DNA of 64,000 nucleotides from Flavobacterium ajazii (GTDB taxonomy: Bacteria; Bacteroidota; Bacteroidia; Flavobacteriales; Flavobacteriaceae). The notes under the pieces were generated by a model. It was not told the DNA's origin, did not search any database, and was given only the letters and a program-made list of their open reading frames with translations. Of this stretch, positions 26,244-35,145 are shown in pieces. The stretch covers positions 35,679 to 99,678 of the forward strand of contig NZ_JAAEHL010000018.1 of NCBI RefSeq assembly GCF_010614725.1, written 5' to 3'. Within the stretch, counting starts at the first letter, position 1; every line of letters begins with the position of its first letter. The position numbers and the translations under genes are program-made.

Positions 26244-28079
26244 ATGATTACTTCTGAAAATATATTTAAAGATGCGCAACATCTTAATGCGGGGATTTGG
26301 AACAAAGTAAACCGCAATCTGCTGGCAAAAAGTATCGCTGAATTAATGCGTGAAGATTTAGCAAAACCACAAATCATAAGCGAGCAGGAAGACGGCCTTA
26401 CCCATTTCAAATTAGCCACTGATAAAGAGAATATTTATTATACTTTTTCTGCTTACCCAAGATTTATTAATTACTGGCATATTGTAAAAGAAAGCATTCG
26501 AAGAAATGAAAACGGAAAAGAATCCGATACTATTGATGTTCCTAATTTCTTTATCGAACTTCAGGAAACTTTTGGTATCAATTCCTTTACGCTGGCTCAT
26601 TATGCCGAAGAATTACTGCATACTTTATATTCCGATGCTTTTATCCATTCACAAAAACGTTTATCAGCAGCAGAACTGGCAGATGCAGATTTTCAAACTA
26701 TAGAACATAGCCTGGATGGACATCCGTGGGTAATTGTAAACAAAGGACGCATTGGTTTTGATTCACAGGATTATCAAAACTTCTCTCCTGAATCAGGTCA
26801 GAATACCCGTTTAGTGTGGATTGCTGCTCATAAAAGCCGTACTACTTTTCGTTTGTTAGAAAGTATGGATCAGCAACGTTTTTTCGAAGATGAACTGGGC
26901 AAGGAAAAAATAAATTCTTTTAGAGCTGTACTGACTAAAGCAGAAGTAAATCCGAATGATTACATCTTTATTCCGGTACATTCCTGGCAATGGCAGAATA
27001 AACTTGTAATGCAGTTTGCACATGATATTGCTGCGAAATTCCTGATTCCTTTGGGACTTTCTGATGATTGGTACAGTCCTCAGCAAAGCATTCGTACGTT
27101 CTTTAACCAAAGTCAGCCACAAAGACATTATGTAAAAACAGCGATGTCTATATTGAATACCAGCCACATCAGGGGATTATGTGCCAAACAATTATCTATT
27201 GCACCTAAATTAACCGACTGGATAAAAAATTTATTAGAAAAAGATCTTCATCTTCAAAACATGGGCGTTGTACTACTAGGAGAAGTCGTATCGGTAAGTT
27301 ATACACATCCTAGTTACAGTAAAATTGAAAATCCGCCTTATCAGTACAATGAGTTTTTGGGAGCGATGTGGAGAGAGAGTCCGATAAATTTTCTAAAACC
27401 CGGAGAAAATCTGATGACGATGGCGGCTTTATTATATGTAGATAATCAGGGCAAAAGTCTTGTTCAGGAACTGATTGAAAAATCGGGTCTTTCTACAGAG
27501 CAATGGCTTAAAGCTTATATGACCGCTTATCTTAAACCAGTGTTGCAAATTTATTATCAACATTCTCTATGCATTGATCCGCACGGGCAAAACGTAATTC
27601 TTATTTTAAAAGATTATGTCCCTGTCCGTATCGCTTTGCAGGATTTTGTGGGTGATATCTTAATCAACGAAGAAGGCAAGAAAAAACTGCCTCAGGAATT
27701 CATTGATAATATGTTCAATGCATCTCCAAATCCTGAAAATGCTCCACTGGTTATTCTAATAGCTGTTTTTGATGCTTTTTTCAGATACCTAAGTGATATC
27801 TTAATCACGACTGCAGATTATTCTGAAGTTTCTTTTTGGAATTGTGTTTACGAAATCATCACAGAATATCAGGAAGAGCATCCCGAGCTACAGGATATGT
27901 TTGAAAAATATAATTTATTGATTCCGGAATTTAAGCGTCTTATTTTCAATAGCCGACGCTTATTTAATGGTTATGAAGAAACTTCAGGATTTCCACACAT
28001 GAAAAAAAGCGGTTTTATTCCCAATCCTTTATATCAATTAGTAACATCCGAACTGGAAACATCAAAAGAAAATTCATGA
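26244..28079 (+). CDS. Second NIS siderophore synthetase (IucA/IucC family)
   Basis: The protein has 611 residues, the usual length for a single NIS synthetase. Motifs: DGHPWVIVNKGRIGFDSQDY, IFIPVHSWQWQNKLV, SPQQSIRTFFNQ, ILNTSHIRG and C-terminal DPHGQNVILILKDYVPVRIA. A pair of such enzymes is expected when two amine arms are joined to citrate or to each other. The last codons overlap the MATE gene start by ATGA. Whether this is the first or the second condensing enzyme cannot be told from motifs alone. Confidence 0.9.
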   Translation: MITSENIFKDAQHLNAGIWNKVNRNLLAKSIAELMREDLAKPQIISEQEDGLTHFKLATDKENIYYTFSAYPRFINYWHIVKESIRRNENGKESDTIDVPNFFIELQETFGINSFTLAHYAEELLHTLYSDAFIHSQKRLSAAELADADFQTIEHSLDGHPWVIVNKGRIGFDSQDYQNFSPESGQNTRLVWIAAHKSRTTFRLLESMDQQRFFEDELGKEKINSFRAVLTKAEVNPNDYIFIPVHSWQWQNKLVMQFAHDIAAKFLIPLGLSDDWYSPQQSIRTFFNQSQPQRHYVKTAMSILNTSHIRGLCAKQLSIAPKLTDWIKNLLEKDLHLQNMGVVLLGEVVSVSYTHPSYSKIENPPYQYNEFLGAMWRESPINFLKPGENLMTMAALLYVDNQGKSLVQELIEKSGLSTEQWLKAYMTAYLKPVLQIYYQHSLCIDPHGQNVILILKDYVPVRIALQDFVGDILINEEGKKKLPQEFIDNMFNASPNPENAPLVILIAVFDAFFRYLSDILITTADYSEVSFWNCVYEIITEYQEEHPELQDMFEKYNLLIPEFKRLIFNSRRLFNGYEETSGFPHMKKSGFIPNPLYQLVTSELETSKENS

Positions 28080-29482
28080 AAGAAGCCTTATTCAAAACAC
28101 GTACCTTCTTTAGTCTTTTAAGGCATTCCATATCGGGCAAGGAAAGTAATTTTACCTCAGGCAGTATCAACAGAACGATTATTTTATTGTCTGTGCCAAT
28201 GGTTGCCGAATTGCTGATGGAATCTCTATTTGTGTGTTCAAACCTGTTTTTTGTCAGCAGACTAGGAACCAATGCCATTTCTATTGCTGGTGCTACGACT
28301 ACTTTTATAACATTTTGCTATTCGGTTTCTATAGGATTAGGAATTGCGGCTTCGGCTATGATTTCCAGAAGAATTGGGGAGAAAAAGTTTAAAGCTGCAG
28401 GACAAACCGCTATGCAGGTCATTTACATCACAACTCCAATTGCTGTACTTATCAGTATCGTTTGTACTATCTGGACAACCCAAATTATGGCACTTATGGG
28501 GCTCTCTCCAGCCATGATTCAGGAAGGATATAGTTATGGAGCAGTCATGTTTGCTTCCAGTGGATTTCTGATCCTGCGAATCGTAATCAACGGAATATTT
28601 CGCGGAGCCGGTGATGCTTCTACCGCTATGCGGGTATTATGGGTCTCGAATGCACTGAATATCATTTTATGCCCCATCTTCATTTTTGGCTGGGGAATCA
28701 TTCCTGCTTACGGGTTACTCGGAGTTGGAATCGCAACCTTAATCGCCCGATTGATTGGAGTTCTTTATCAGGCCTGGTACCTTATCAGAGGCAAAACAGT
28801 AATGAAAATCGGTTTGGCACAATTGGTATTCTATCTGGAAATTTTCAAAAGAATCCTCAAACTGGCTTTTAGTGGAACTGTTCAGTTTATTATTCCTGCT
28901 TCCAGCTGGGTATTCATGATCAAAATTATGTCCCACTTTGGAGAAAATGCTCTGGCGGGTTACATTTTAGCACAAAGAGTAACCTCAATAGCGACAATGC
29001 CTGCCTGGGGACTTGGAAATGCAGCCGGAATATTAACCGGACAGAATCTCGGAGCCAGACAGCCAGACCGTGCCGAAAAGTCGGTTTGGAGAGCCGGAAT
29101 GCTGAATATGGGATTTTTGGTTTTTATTGCTGTCTGCTGGATATTTCTGGCAGTTCCTGTAGTAAAGATTTTTACAGATAACCCGGAAGTGATTTCTCAA
29201 AGTACGATGTACATTCATTTTATTTCCATGGCGTATGTTTTATTAGGCTACACTATGGTTATTTCCAGAGCGCTCAATGCTGCTGGAGAAGTAAAAGTTG
29301 TTACCTGGCTTTATATTTTGATGTTTTATATCGTACAGATTCCTTTTGCCTACGTCTTGGGAATTTATTTTGATTTAGGCTCCAATGGTGTTTTTACAGC
29401 TATTCTCCTTTCAGAAATTGTACTGGCCGTTGCCTGTATTATCATCTTTCGTAAAGGAAAATGGAAGACCATCAAAATTTAA
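28076..29482 (+). CDS. MATE-family efflux transporter, candidate siderophore exporter
   Basis: The protein has 468 residues with about twelve membrane segments in two six-helix halves, and the MATE pattern VPMVAELLMESLFV / GTNAISIAGATTTFI in the first half and GLGNAAGILTGQNLGARQPD in the second. It starts in the ATGA overlap with the NIS synthetase, showing tight coupling. Its position before the ACP and within the cluster suggests export of the finished siderophore or an intermediate. Confidence 0.9.
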   Translation: MKEALFKTRTFFSLLRHSISGKESNFTSGSINRTIILLSVPMVAELLMESLFVCSNLFFVSRLGTNAISIAGATTTFITFCYSVSIGLGIAASAMISRRIGEKKFKAAGQTAMQVIYITTPIAVLISIVCTIWTTQIMALMGLSPAMIQEGYSYGAVMFASSGFLILRIVINGIFRGAGDASTAMRVLWVSNALNIILCPIFIFGWGIIPAYGLLGVGIATLIARLIGVLYQAWYLIRGKTVMKIGLAQLVFYLEIFKRILKLAFSGTVQFIIPASSWVFMIKIMSHFGENALAGYILAQRVTSIATMPAWGLGNAAGILTGQNLGARQPDRAEKSVWRAGMLNMGFLVFIAVCWIFLAVPVVKIFTDNPEVISQSTMYIHFISMAYVLLGYTMVISRALNAAGEVKVVTWLYILMFYIVQIPFAYVLGIYFDLGSNGVFTAILLSEIVLAVACIIIFRKGKWKTIKI

Positions 29483-29515
29483 TAAACCCCAAATTAATTT
29501 TAAATAATAAAAAAT

Positions 29516-29758
29516 ATGAATACAACAGAACAATTACACAGCGTATTTTCAAGAGCTTTTGAAATACCTGTTGAAACTATAAATGACGAGTTAGAATATC
29601 AGGGAATCGCCGAATGGGACTCTATGAGTCATCTGGTACTGGTTGAAGAACTGGAAAGAACCTATAATATATCAATAGACATGGAAGATATTCTGGATAT
29701 GGGAAGCGTTGAAAAAATAAAAGGTATCCTTAAAAAACACGGATTTGAAATTAATTAG
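29516..29758 (+). CDS. Acyl carrier protein
   Basis: The protein has 80 residues. The phosphopantetheine site is S36 in AEWDSMSHL, with a four-helix carrier pattern (FEIPVETINDELEYQG, VLVEELERTYNISIDMEDIL). A stand-alone carrier between the MATE gene and an adenylating enzyme is unusual for an NIS siderophore locus. It would be loaded by the enzyme encoded 17 bp downstream and could donate an acyl group to the GNAT domain of the fusion protein, as MbtL does for MbtK in mycobactin synthesis. That transfer is inferred. Confidence 0.9.
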   Translation: MNTTEQLHSVFSRAFEIPVETINDELEYQGIAEWDSMSHLVLVEELERTYNISIDMEDILDMGSVEKIKGILKKHGFEIN

Positions 29759-29775
29759 AAACCAAAATTAGAATC

Positions 29776-31164
29776 ATGGAATTATATGAATTAATCTCAA
29801 AAAACGAAAACTTAATCTTTACGGATGCTGCTACAGGTGCTTCTAAATCGATACAACAAATGCATCAATCACTCGAAATTGATGATTTACGATCTGTCGT
29901 TTTTATTTATAACGACAATCAGTTACCTGCTATTGAGACTTTATTGAATTTTTATCCAAGCCGATATACCATTGCATTACTGGGACAGGGAACCAATACT
30001 GATTTCAAGGAAAACTTAGAAGCTAAGTATACTCCTTATTACATTTATGATCCGTCAAGAACTGTTATTGAAGGCTATACCGCAGTAAATGTTTCTGATA
30101 CTATAATGCTTTTCAGACGAAATGAAAATTCAATTTATCCGATACATCCCAAAGTTAAGTTACTCCTGAGTACTTCCGGAACAACGGGGTCTCCAAAATT
30201 TGTGCGGCTTTCTATTGATAATCTGGTACAAAATGCCAAATCTATCTTAGCATATCTGCCTATAAAAGAAGATGATATCGTGCCTTTGAATGTCCCTGTT
30301 CATTCGGTATTTGGATTGTCTATTTTTCATACGAATTGTATTAAATCACATCAGATTGTATGTACGGATAAAGATCCTTTTCAAAAAGAATTCTGGTCAG
30401 ATTTGAAGCATTATGGATATTCGACTTTAGGAGGTGTGCCTTATTTTTATGAAATGCTGAATAGTATCGGTTTTTTCAGAAAAGACTATCCTTCATTACG
30501 TTATTTCACTCATGGAGGTGGAATGCTGAGTCATAAATTAGTAGAAATTATTTCAGAATACACCGAAAAGTTTGGTAAACAATTCTTCGCACAATACGGG
30601 CAAACCGAGGCCAGCGGACGTATGTCGTTTTTACCTCCAAAAGACCTGTTAAGAAAGGCAAGTTCTATTGGGAGGGCTATTCAAAACGGGCGTTTCGAAA
30701 TCGACAATGAAACCTCTGAACTGATTTATTATGGCCCAAATATTTTTGGCGGTTATGCCGAAAGAAGAGCCGATTTGCAGTTTTATGATCAGCAAGAAAA
30801 ACTGCATACAGGTGATCAGGCAAGAGTAGATTCTGAAGGCTTTTATTTTATTACCGGCCGTTTAAAAAGAATCGTAAAGCTATTTGGTACCCGTATCAAT
30901 CTGGATGAAATTGAATTGCTGCTTAAAAACACGCTTGGAGGACAAACTTTTATTTGCCTGAATATCCATGATAAACATTTAGCTGTGTTATATACAGATG
31001 AAAACGTAAACAAAGAAGTAATTGCAAACGTTTTAAAAGCAAAACTGAGCCTTCATTCCAGTTCCTTAAAAGTAATTTACTTAGATAATGTACCGCTTAC
31101 TGCTAACGGAAAGGTAAATTATCCTGTTATTAAGGAATCTCTCGAATCTGAGATAGCAGTGTAA
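29776..31164 (+). CDS. AMP-binding acyl-ACP/acyl-CoA synthetase-like enzyme
   Basis: The protein has 462 residues of the ANL superfamily. Visible core motifs are LLLSTSGTTGSPKFVRLS (A3), YGQTEAS (A5), LHTGDQARVD (A7), FITGRLKRIVKLFGTRINLD (A8) and PLTANGKVNY with the A10 Lys. The protein is shorter than typical 520-residue acyl-CoA ligases, mainly at the N-terminus. It is 17 bp after the ACP, with which it probably works as an acyl-AMP ligase loading an acid onto the carrier. The acid is not predictable without a model. Confidence 0.85.
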   Translation: MELYELISKNENLIFTDAATGASKSIQQMHQSLEIDDLRSVVFIYNDNQLPAIETLLNFYPSRYTIALLGQGTNTDFKENLEAKYTPYYIYDPSRTVIEGYTAVNVSDTIMLFRRNENSIYPIHPKVKLLLSTSGTTGSPKFVRLSIDNLVQNAKSILAYLPIKEDDIVPLNVPVHSVFGLSIFHTNCIKSHQIVCTDKDPFQKEFWSDLKHYGYSTLGGVPYFYEMLNSIGFFRKDYPSLRYFTHGGGMLSHKLVEIISEYTEKFGKQFFAQYGQTEASGRMSFLPPKDLLRKASSIGRAIQNGRFEIDNETSELIYYGPNIFGGYAERRADLQFYDQQEKLHTGDQARVDSEGFYFITGRLKRIVKLFGTRINLDEIELLLKNTLGGQTFICLNIHDKHLAVLYTDENVNKEVIANVLKAKLSLHSSSLKVIYLDNVPLTANGKVNYPVIKESLESEIAV

Positions 31165-31182
31165 AACTTATAAATCATAACC

Positions 31183-31219
31183 AAAAAGACCTCTATCCTT
31201 GCGAATAGAGGTCTTTTTT
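31183..31219. terminator. Bidirectional terminator between the biosynthesis operon and the TonB receptor
   Basis: A 14-bp perfect stem AAAAAGACCTCTAT / ATAGAGGTCTTTTT, with an 8-nt loop and T/A runs on both sides, marks the end of both convergent units. Confidence 0.9.
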
Positions 31220-31236
31220 ATTGGTATAAAAACAGT

Positions 31237-33576
31237 TTAGAACTTAAACGTCAGACTTCCCAAAATAGTTGTAGGTGCCTGAGGTGCTGCCCAAGTACTC
31301 CAATATTTTTCATTAGTTAAATTATCTACCTTAAGTCCCACTCTCCATGTTGGCTGCTCGTAAAATACGGTTGCGCTATAAATAGTATAAGACGGAATAT
31401 AAAACGTATTAGCAGTTGTCAGATAACTTTCATCTACATAATTTGCACCAAAACCTACGCCTAAACCTTTTAACTTATTTTGAAGTTTATAAGAAGCCCA
31501 AAAATTCGCAACGTGTTCAGGAGCATCAGCTGCTTTATTTCCTTCTATAGCTTTATTAGCATCACTTGTTTTTTCGATGCGGTTATCATTATATGCATAA
31601 CCTGCTGTAATATCTAATCCAGGAATTGGATTTGCAAGAAATTCAAATTCAACTCCTTTACTTACTTGTCTTCCATCCTGTTGGTAAACTAAATCAGCTT
31701 GTCTTATTAATGCGTTATCGTTTGTAATCTCATAATAACTTACTGTTGTACTTAATTTTTTGTTGAACAATTCCGCTTTTATTCCTGACTCCCATTGATT
31801 AGCATACAGAGGATCCGGAACAAATTGTGTACCGTCCGGCTGATTTACAGGAGCAATATTCTGGAATCCATTCATATAATTACTGAACAGAGAAAGCTGA
31901 TCTTTTAGAATTTGGAATACTACACCACTTTTGGGAGATACTGAAGTTTGTTTGTATCCTGCTACTGTACCACTTTGTTTACGCTCAAAATCATCAACGC
32001 GCAAACTTGCCATAAGAAACAGCCTGTCTGCAACACCAAAAACATAAGAAGCATAAGAACTTATCGTATGCTCATCTCTTCCTGCTCTGATAACCGGTGC
32101 TAATAATACTGCATCAATATCTTTTTTTCTAACCGGAACAAAATTAGTTGTTACGTCAATTGTTCTAAATGGAGCTGTTGGGGTTGGAGTAGATGAAAAT
32201 GTATCTGAATAATATCTGTAATTTGCACCTGCAACTAATTTATGTGAAAAGATTCCAGTTTTAAATTCCCCATTAATATTTTCCTGAATATTAGTATAGT
32301 TACTTGATATTGGTCCAAACACAGTAGCACGAATAGTAGCTGTAGTTGGAGAAGTATAGGTTGGCAACACCTGATAACTATACTCTACATTTTCACCCAC
32401 ATAAGAAAATAACGTAGTCGATTTCCAGTTATCTGATATTTGATATTCTGCCTGTACGAAAGCTTTTGAAGCTGTAGATTTAGCATCGGCATCATCATGT
32501 ACCAATGATTTTTTGTAATCTAATTTAATATCGGCTGGGTTTGTTACTCCTGATGTAGCAGTTGCCCCTGGATATAAAGGTTTAGTACTTTTCGCATTAT
32601 ATAGCTCAGCATCAATATTAAAAGTAAGTTTATCTGTTGCTTTGAAAGTAAGACTTGGAGTAAAAGACAAAGTATTAGAATACCCGTAATCAAGGAAACT
32701 TTTTGCTTTATTTACCCCTACATTAAGTCTGAAAAGTACTTTTTTATCTTTGGTAAGCGGTGTATTGATATCTGCAGTAAGCTGATGTGTACCGTAACTT
32801 CCAGCAGTATATCCTACTTCAGTAGCTGTGGCTTCAAACGGTTTTTTAGTAACTAAATTGACAACACCACCAAAAGAAGATGCAGAAGAACCAAATAAAG
32901 TTCCTGAAGGCCCTTTTAATATTTCAATTCTTTCAATATTTGCAATACCAACAGAAGAACGACCTGACAACGTTTCCATTCCGTTTCTGGCATTAATACC
33001 AACAGTAAAACCTCTAAAAATAAGTGCAAAACCTCCTGAAGGATAATTAAGCGGTACAACTCCTGGAGCATTTCTCATAGCAGTTGTGATATCGATTGCT
33101 ACCTGCTCCTGAAAAAGCTCTTTATGGATTACATTGTACACCTGAGGATTTTCAAGGTTTTTCAGCGGCATTCTCGCCACTGTTTGTGTTTTTTTCGATA
33201 ATAAACTTTTTCTACTGCTAATTACAACTTCCTGTAATTCTTTGTTTGAAACTTTTAGCTGCAGATTAACCGTTGCAGTTTTATCATCTTCAACTGTAAC
33301 TTCCTGTTCAGAAGTTTCATAACCAGCTAAAGATATTTGGAGGGTATAGGTACTGGCTTTTACCCTGTTTATTTCAAAAAAACCGCCATCATTCGTAAAA
33401 GTTCCATATTTTGAGTTTTTAAGAATAATGTTTACATCTTCGGCAGGCTGCCCGTCAGAAGTTGTGATTTGCCCCTTTATCTTTCCGTGATTTTGTTGAC
33501 CAAAAGATGAAATGACTATAAATAAAAAGCTAATGCTAAATAAAAATTGTGATGTTCTTAAACTAAGATATTTCAT
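31237..33576 (-). CDS. TonB-dependent siderophore receptor
   Basis: The protein has 779 residues. A signal peptide (cleaved near SSFGQ) is followed by a CarboxypepD_reg-like domain (about 30-115: GQITTSDGQPAEDVNIILKN), a plug domain (about 150-245: AMRNAPGVVPL, IERIEILKGPSGTLFGSSAS, GGVVNLVTKKP) and a beta barrel ending in GSLTFKF. The ferric-siderophore type is clear from the plug. It imports a ferric chelate at the outer membrane and belongs with the biosynthetic operon, reading from the opposite end under its own iron-box-like promoter. Confidence 0.93.
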   Translation of the reverse strand: MKYLSLRTSQFLFSISFLFIVISSFGQQNHGKIKGQITTSDGQPAEDVNIILKNSKYGTFTNDGGFFEINRVKASTYTLQISLAGYETSEQEVTVEDDKTATVNLQLKVSNKELQEVVISSRKSLLSKKTQTVARMPLKNLENPQVYNVIHKELFQEQVAIDITTAMRNAPGVVPLNYPSGGFALIFRGFTVGINARNGMETLSGRSSVGIANIERIEILKGPSGTLFGSSASSFGGVVNLVTKKPFEATATEVGYTAGSYGTHQLTADINTPLTKDKKVLFRLNVGVNKAKSFLDYGYSNTLSFTPSLTFKATDKLTFNIDAELYNAKSTKPLYPGATATSGVTNPADIKLDYKKSLVHDDADAKSTASKAFVQAEYQISDNWKSTTLFSYVGENVEYSYQVLPTYTSPTTATIRATVFGPISSNYTNIQENINGEFKTGIFSHKLVAGANYRYYSDTFSSTPTPTAPFRTIDVTTNFVPVRKKDIDAVLLAPVIRAGRDEHTISSYASYVFGVADRLFLMASLRVDDFERKQSGTVAGYKQTSVSPKSGVVFQILKDQLSLFSNYMNGFQNIAPVNQPDGTQFVPDPLYANQWESGIKAELFNKKLSTTVSYYEITNDNALIRQADLVYQQDGRQVSKGVEFEFLANPIPGLDITAGYAYNDNRIEKTSDANKAIEGNKAADAPEHVANFWASYKLQNKLKGLGVGFGANYVDESYLTTANTFYIPSYTIYSATVFYEQPTWRVGLKVDNLTNEKYWSTWAAPQAPTTILGSLTFKF

Positions 33577-33613
33577 TGATTTTTAAATTTGGTTAGTATT
33601 TGTTTTTATTCAT

Positions 33614-33660
33614 TCTAAATAAAAACTGTGCAAAAGTAAAAATTAATAGTTGTTTAACAA
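33614..33660 (-). promoter_or_regulatory. Promoter and operator of the TonB receptor
   Basis: On the minus strand TTG (33658-33660) is followed after 19 bp by TACTTTTG (33631-33638), a full flavobacterial promoter. The iron-box-like core (TCTAAATAA on the plus strand, 33614-33622) lies eight bases past the -7 element, the same relation as before the nitroreductase gene. A further copy in the opposite orientation is at 33675-33683. Confidence 0.65.
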
Positions 33661-33674
33661 GTAAATATCTTTAT

Positions 33675-33683
33675 TTATTTAGA
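33675..33683 (-). promoter_or_regulatory. Additional iron-box-like half-site
   Basis: TTATTTAGA (reverse complement of TCTAAATAA) lies in the intergenic region shared by the TonB receptor and the PepSY gene, between their two promoters. It extends to TTTATTTAGATTCATA, resembling the other copies. Confidence 0.45.
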
Positions 33684-33705
33684 TTCATAACAAAATATTT
33701 AAAAT

Positions 33706-33729
33706 TTAGTCTAAATAAGTATAGATTTG
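33706..33729 (+). promoter_or_regulatory. Promoter and operator of the PepSY gene
   Basis: TTAGTCTAAATAAG (33706-33719), within the 13-bp odd palindrome ATTTAGTCTAAAT, sits directly upstream of the -7 element TAGATTTG (33722-33729) and 31 bp before the ATG. The 14-mer is identical to that at 20160-20173. Confidence 0.65.
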
Positions 33730-33750
33730 CAGTAATAATTCAAATAGTAC

Positions 33751-34866
33751 ATGAAGAAAAAATTGAAGAAAAAAATTGGACAATTACACCTTTTGTTAGG
33801 ACTTGCTTCAGGTCTTATTTTATTTACAGTAGCTTTGACAGGCAGTCTTTTGGTATTCGAAAAAGAAATCGACCAATTTATCAATCCCGAATTTTATAAT
33901 GTATCTAATGTCGGCAACAGTAAAAAAACAATTGATGATTGTACTGCTGACATTCAGAAACAATATGGCATTGAAAAAATAAACCGAATTGTAGTTTACA
34001 ACGATCCTAAGCGTACTATGACAATTGTGGGTAAAGACAGCGAAGGAGATAGCCAGATTTTCTCGGTAGATCCTTACACAGGAAAAGTACTTGGGACTAT
34101 TGCGCAGGAAAACCGGTTTTTCTCTATTGTTTTAAATATACACAGACATCTGTTAATGGAAGATATTGGTGAAATTATTACCGGATGTTCCTGTTTAATT
34201 TTTGTATTCATGCTGATTTCGGGAATTGTTTTATGGTGGCCCAAAAAAGCTAAAAACCTGAAACAGCGTCTTACTGTTAAATGGAAAGCCTCTTTTAAAA
34301 GAGTCAACTGGGATTTTCATTCGACTTTTGGATTTTACACTTTCCTATTTTTACTGATTATTGCTCTGACAGGATTAACATGGTCATTTAAATGGTTTGA
34401 AAACGGAATGTATTTTATAGCCAACGGTAGTACGGAAAAACCTTCTCCGAAAGTAGAAAACCCAACTAAAATTGATCCTCAATCTGATAAAACTGCTTTT
34501 TATCAGACGCTATATCAAAAAACTGACAGTATATTTCCATACAAAGGCAACATCCAAATCAGAATGCCGGCAGATACTATCAACAGTATACTGGTGCTAA
34601 AAGAAAACTTAGAGTTCAGTATTCCAAATCAGTCGAGTGCTATTTATTTTGACAAATACACCGGCAAAGGTATCGAGATCAGACCATATGAATCCTTTTC
34701 GAGAGGAGACAAACTGAAACGACTGGTTTATCCCATCCATACCGGAAGCATTTATGGCTATCCAACTAAAATACTTGCATTCATTGTTTGTCTTTTTGCT
34801 GTAACCTTACCCATTACTGGTTTATTGATTTGGCTTGGGAAACGAAAAAAGAAAACAGCTCATTAA
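33751..34866 (+). CDS. PepSY-associated membrane protein, candidate ferric-siderophore reductase
   Basis: The protein has 371 residues. It has a first membrane helix (LLLGLASGLILFTVALTG), a periplasmic PepSY-like region, further helices (CSCLIFVFMLISGIVLWWP, TFGFYTFLFLLIIALTGLTW) and a last helix near the C-terminus (ILAFIVCLFAVTLPITGLLI). Conserved His residues (INRCL region, IHRHLLMED, DFHSTFGFY, YPIHTGSIYG) are typical of PepSY_TM proteins, some of which reduce ferric siderophores after uptake. It is divergent from the receptor and shares its iron-box-like control. Confidence 0.85.
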   Translation: MKKKLKKKIGQLHLLLGLASGLILFTVALTGSLLVFEKEIDQFINPEFYNVSNVGNSKKTIDDCTADIQKQYGIEKINRIVVYNDPKRTMTIVGKDSEGDSQIFSVDPYTGKVLGTIAQENRFFSIVLNIHRHLLMEDIGEIITGCSCLIFVFMLISGIVLWWPKKAKNLKQRLTVKWKASFKRVNWDFHSTFGFYTFLFLLIIALTGLTWSFKWFENGMYFIANGSTEKPSPKVENPTKIDPQSDKTAFYQTLYQKTDSIFPYKGNIQIRMPADTINSILVLKENLEFSIPNQSSAIYFDKYTGKGIEIRPYESFSRGDKLKRLVYPIHTGSIYGYPTKILAFIVCLFAVTLPITGLLIWLGKRKKKTAH

Positions 34867-34958
34867 TTTATAAAACTAGATTTTCATTTTTTAAATCATT
34901 ATAAATTAACGACTTATTAAAATTAATGATGTTAAATTAAAAATTTCCAGAATTTTCT

Positions 34959-34988
34959 TTGCATAACCGTATTTAGTGTGTATCTTTG
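34959..34988 (+). promoter_or_regulatory. Promoter of the initiator tRNA gene
   Basis: TTG at 34959-34961, then 19 bp, then TATCTTTG at 34981-34988. This matches the flavobacterial TTG-N(17-23)-TAnnTTTG consensus, placed 12 bp before the mature tRNA 5' end. Confidence 0.75.
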
Positions 34989-35000
34989 CACCCGAAACAT

Positions 35001-35073
35001 CGCGGGATAGAGCAGTAGGCAGCTCGTCGGGCTCATAACCCGAAGGTCACAGGTTCGAGTCCTGTTCCCGCTA
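35001..35073 (+). tRNA. Initiator tRNA-fMet (CAT anticodon)
   Basis: A full cloverleaf can be drawn: acceptor CGCGGGA/TCCCGCT, D arm GAGC/GCTC, anticodon arm TCGGG-CTCATAA-CCCGA, T arm ACAGG-TTCGAGT-CCTGT, discriminator A at 35073. The anticodon is CAT. Initiator marks are present: three consecutive G:C pairs next to the anticodon loop, and no Watson-Crick pair at 1-72 (C1 opposite U72). CCA is not encoded, as is common in Bacteroidota. Confidence 0.97.
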
Positions 35074-35080
35074 CACAGAC

Positions 35081-35112
35081 AAAAAGCTTCAGAGAAATCT
35101 GGAGCTTTTTTT
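35081..35112 (+). terminator. Terminator of the tRNA gene
   Basis: AAAAAGCTTCAGA (35081-35093) pairs with TCTGGAGCTTTTT (35098-35110) around a GAAA loop, with one G.U pair and a trailing T run. Confidence 0.85.
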
Positions 35113-35145
35113 ATAATGTATGGTTCAGATTATTAAATTAGATTT

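Noticed and set aside
29776..31164. NRPS adenylation domain
   Set aside because: No condensation or thioesterase domain or second carrier is near; the gene is a single stand-alone AMP-binding enzyme paired with a separate ACP.
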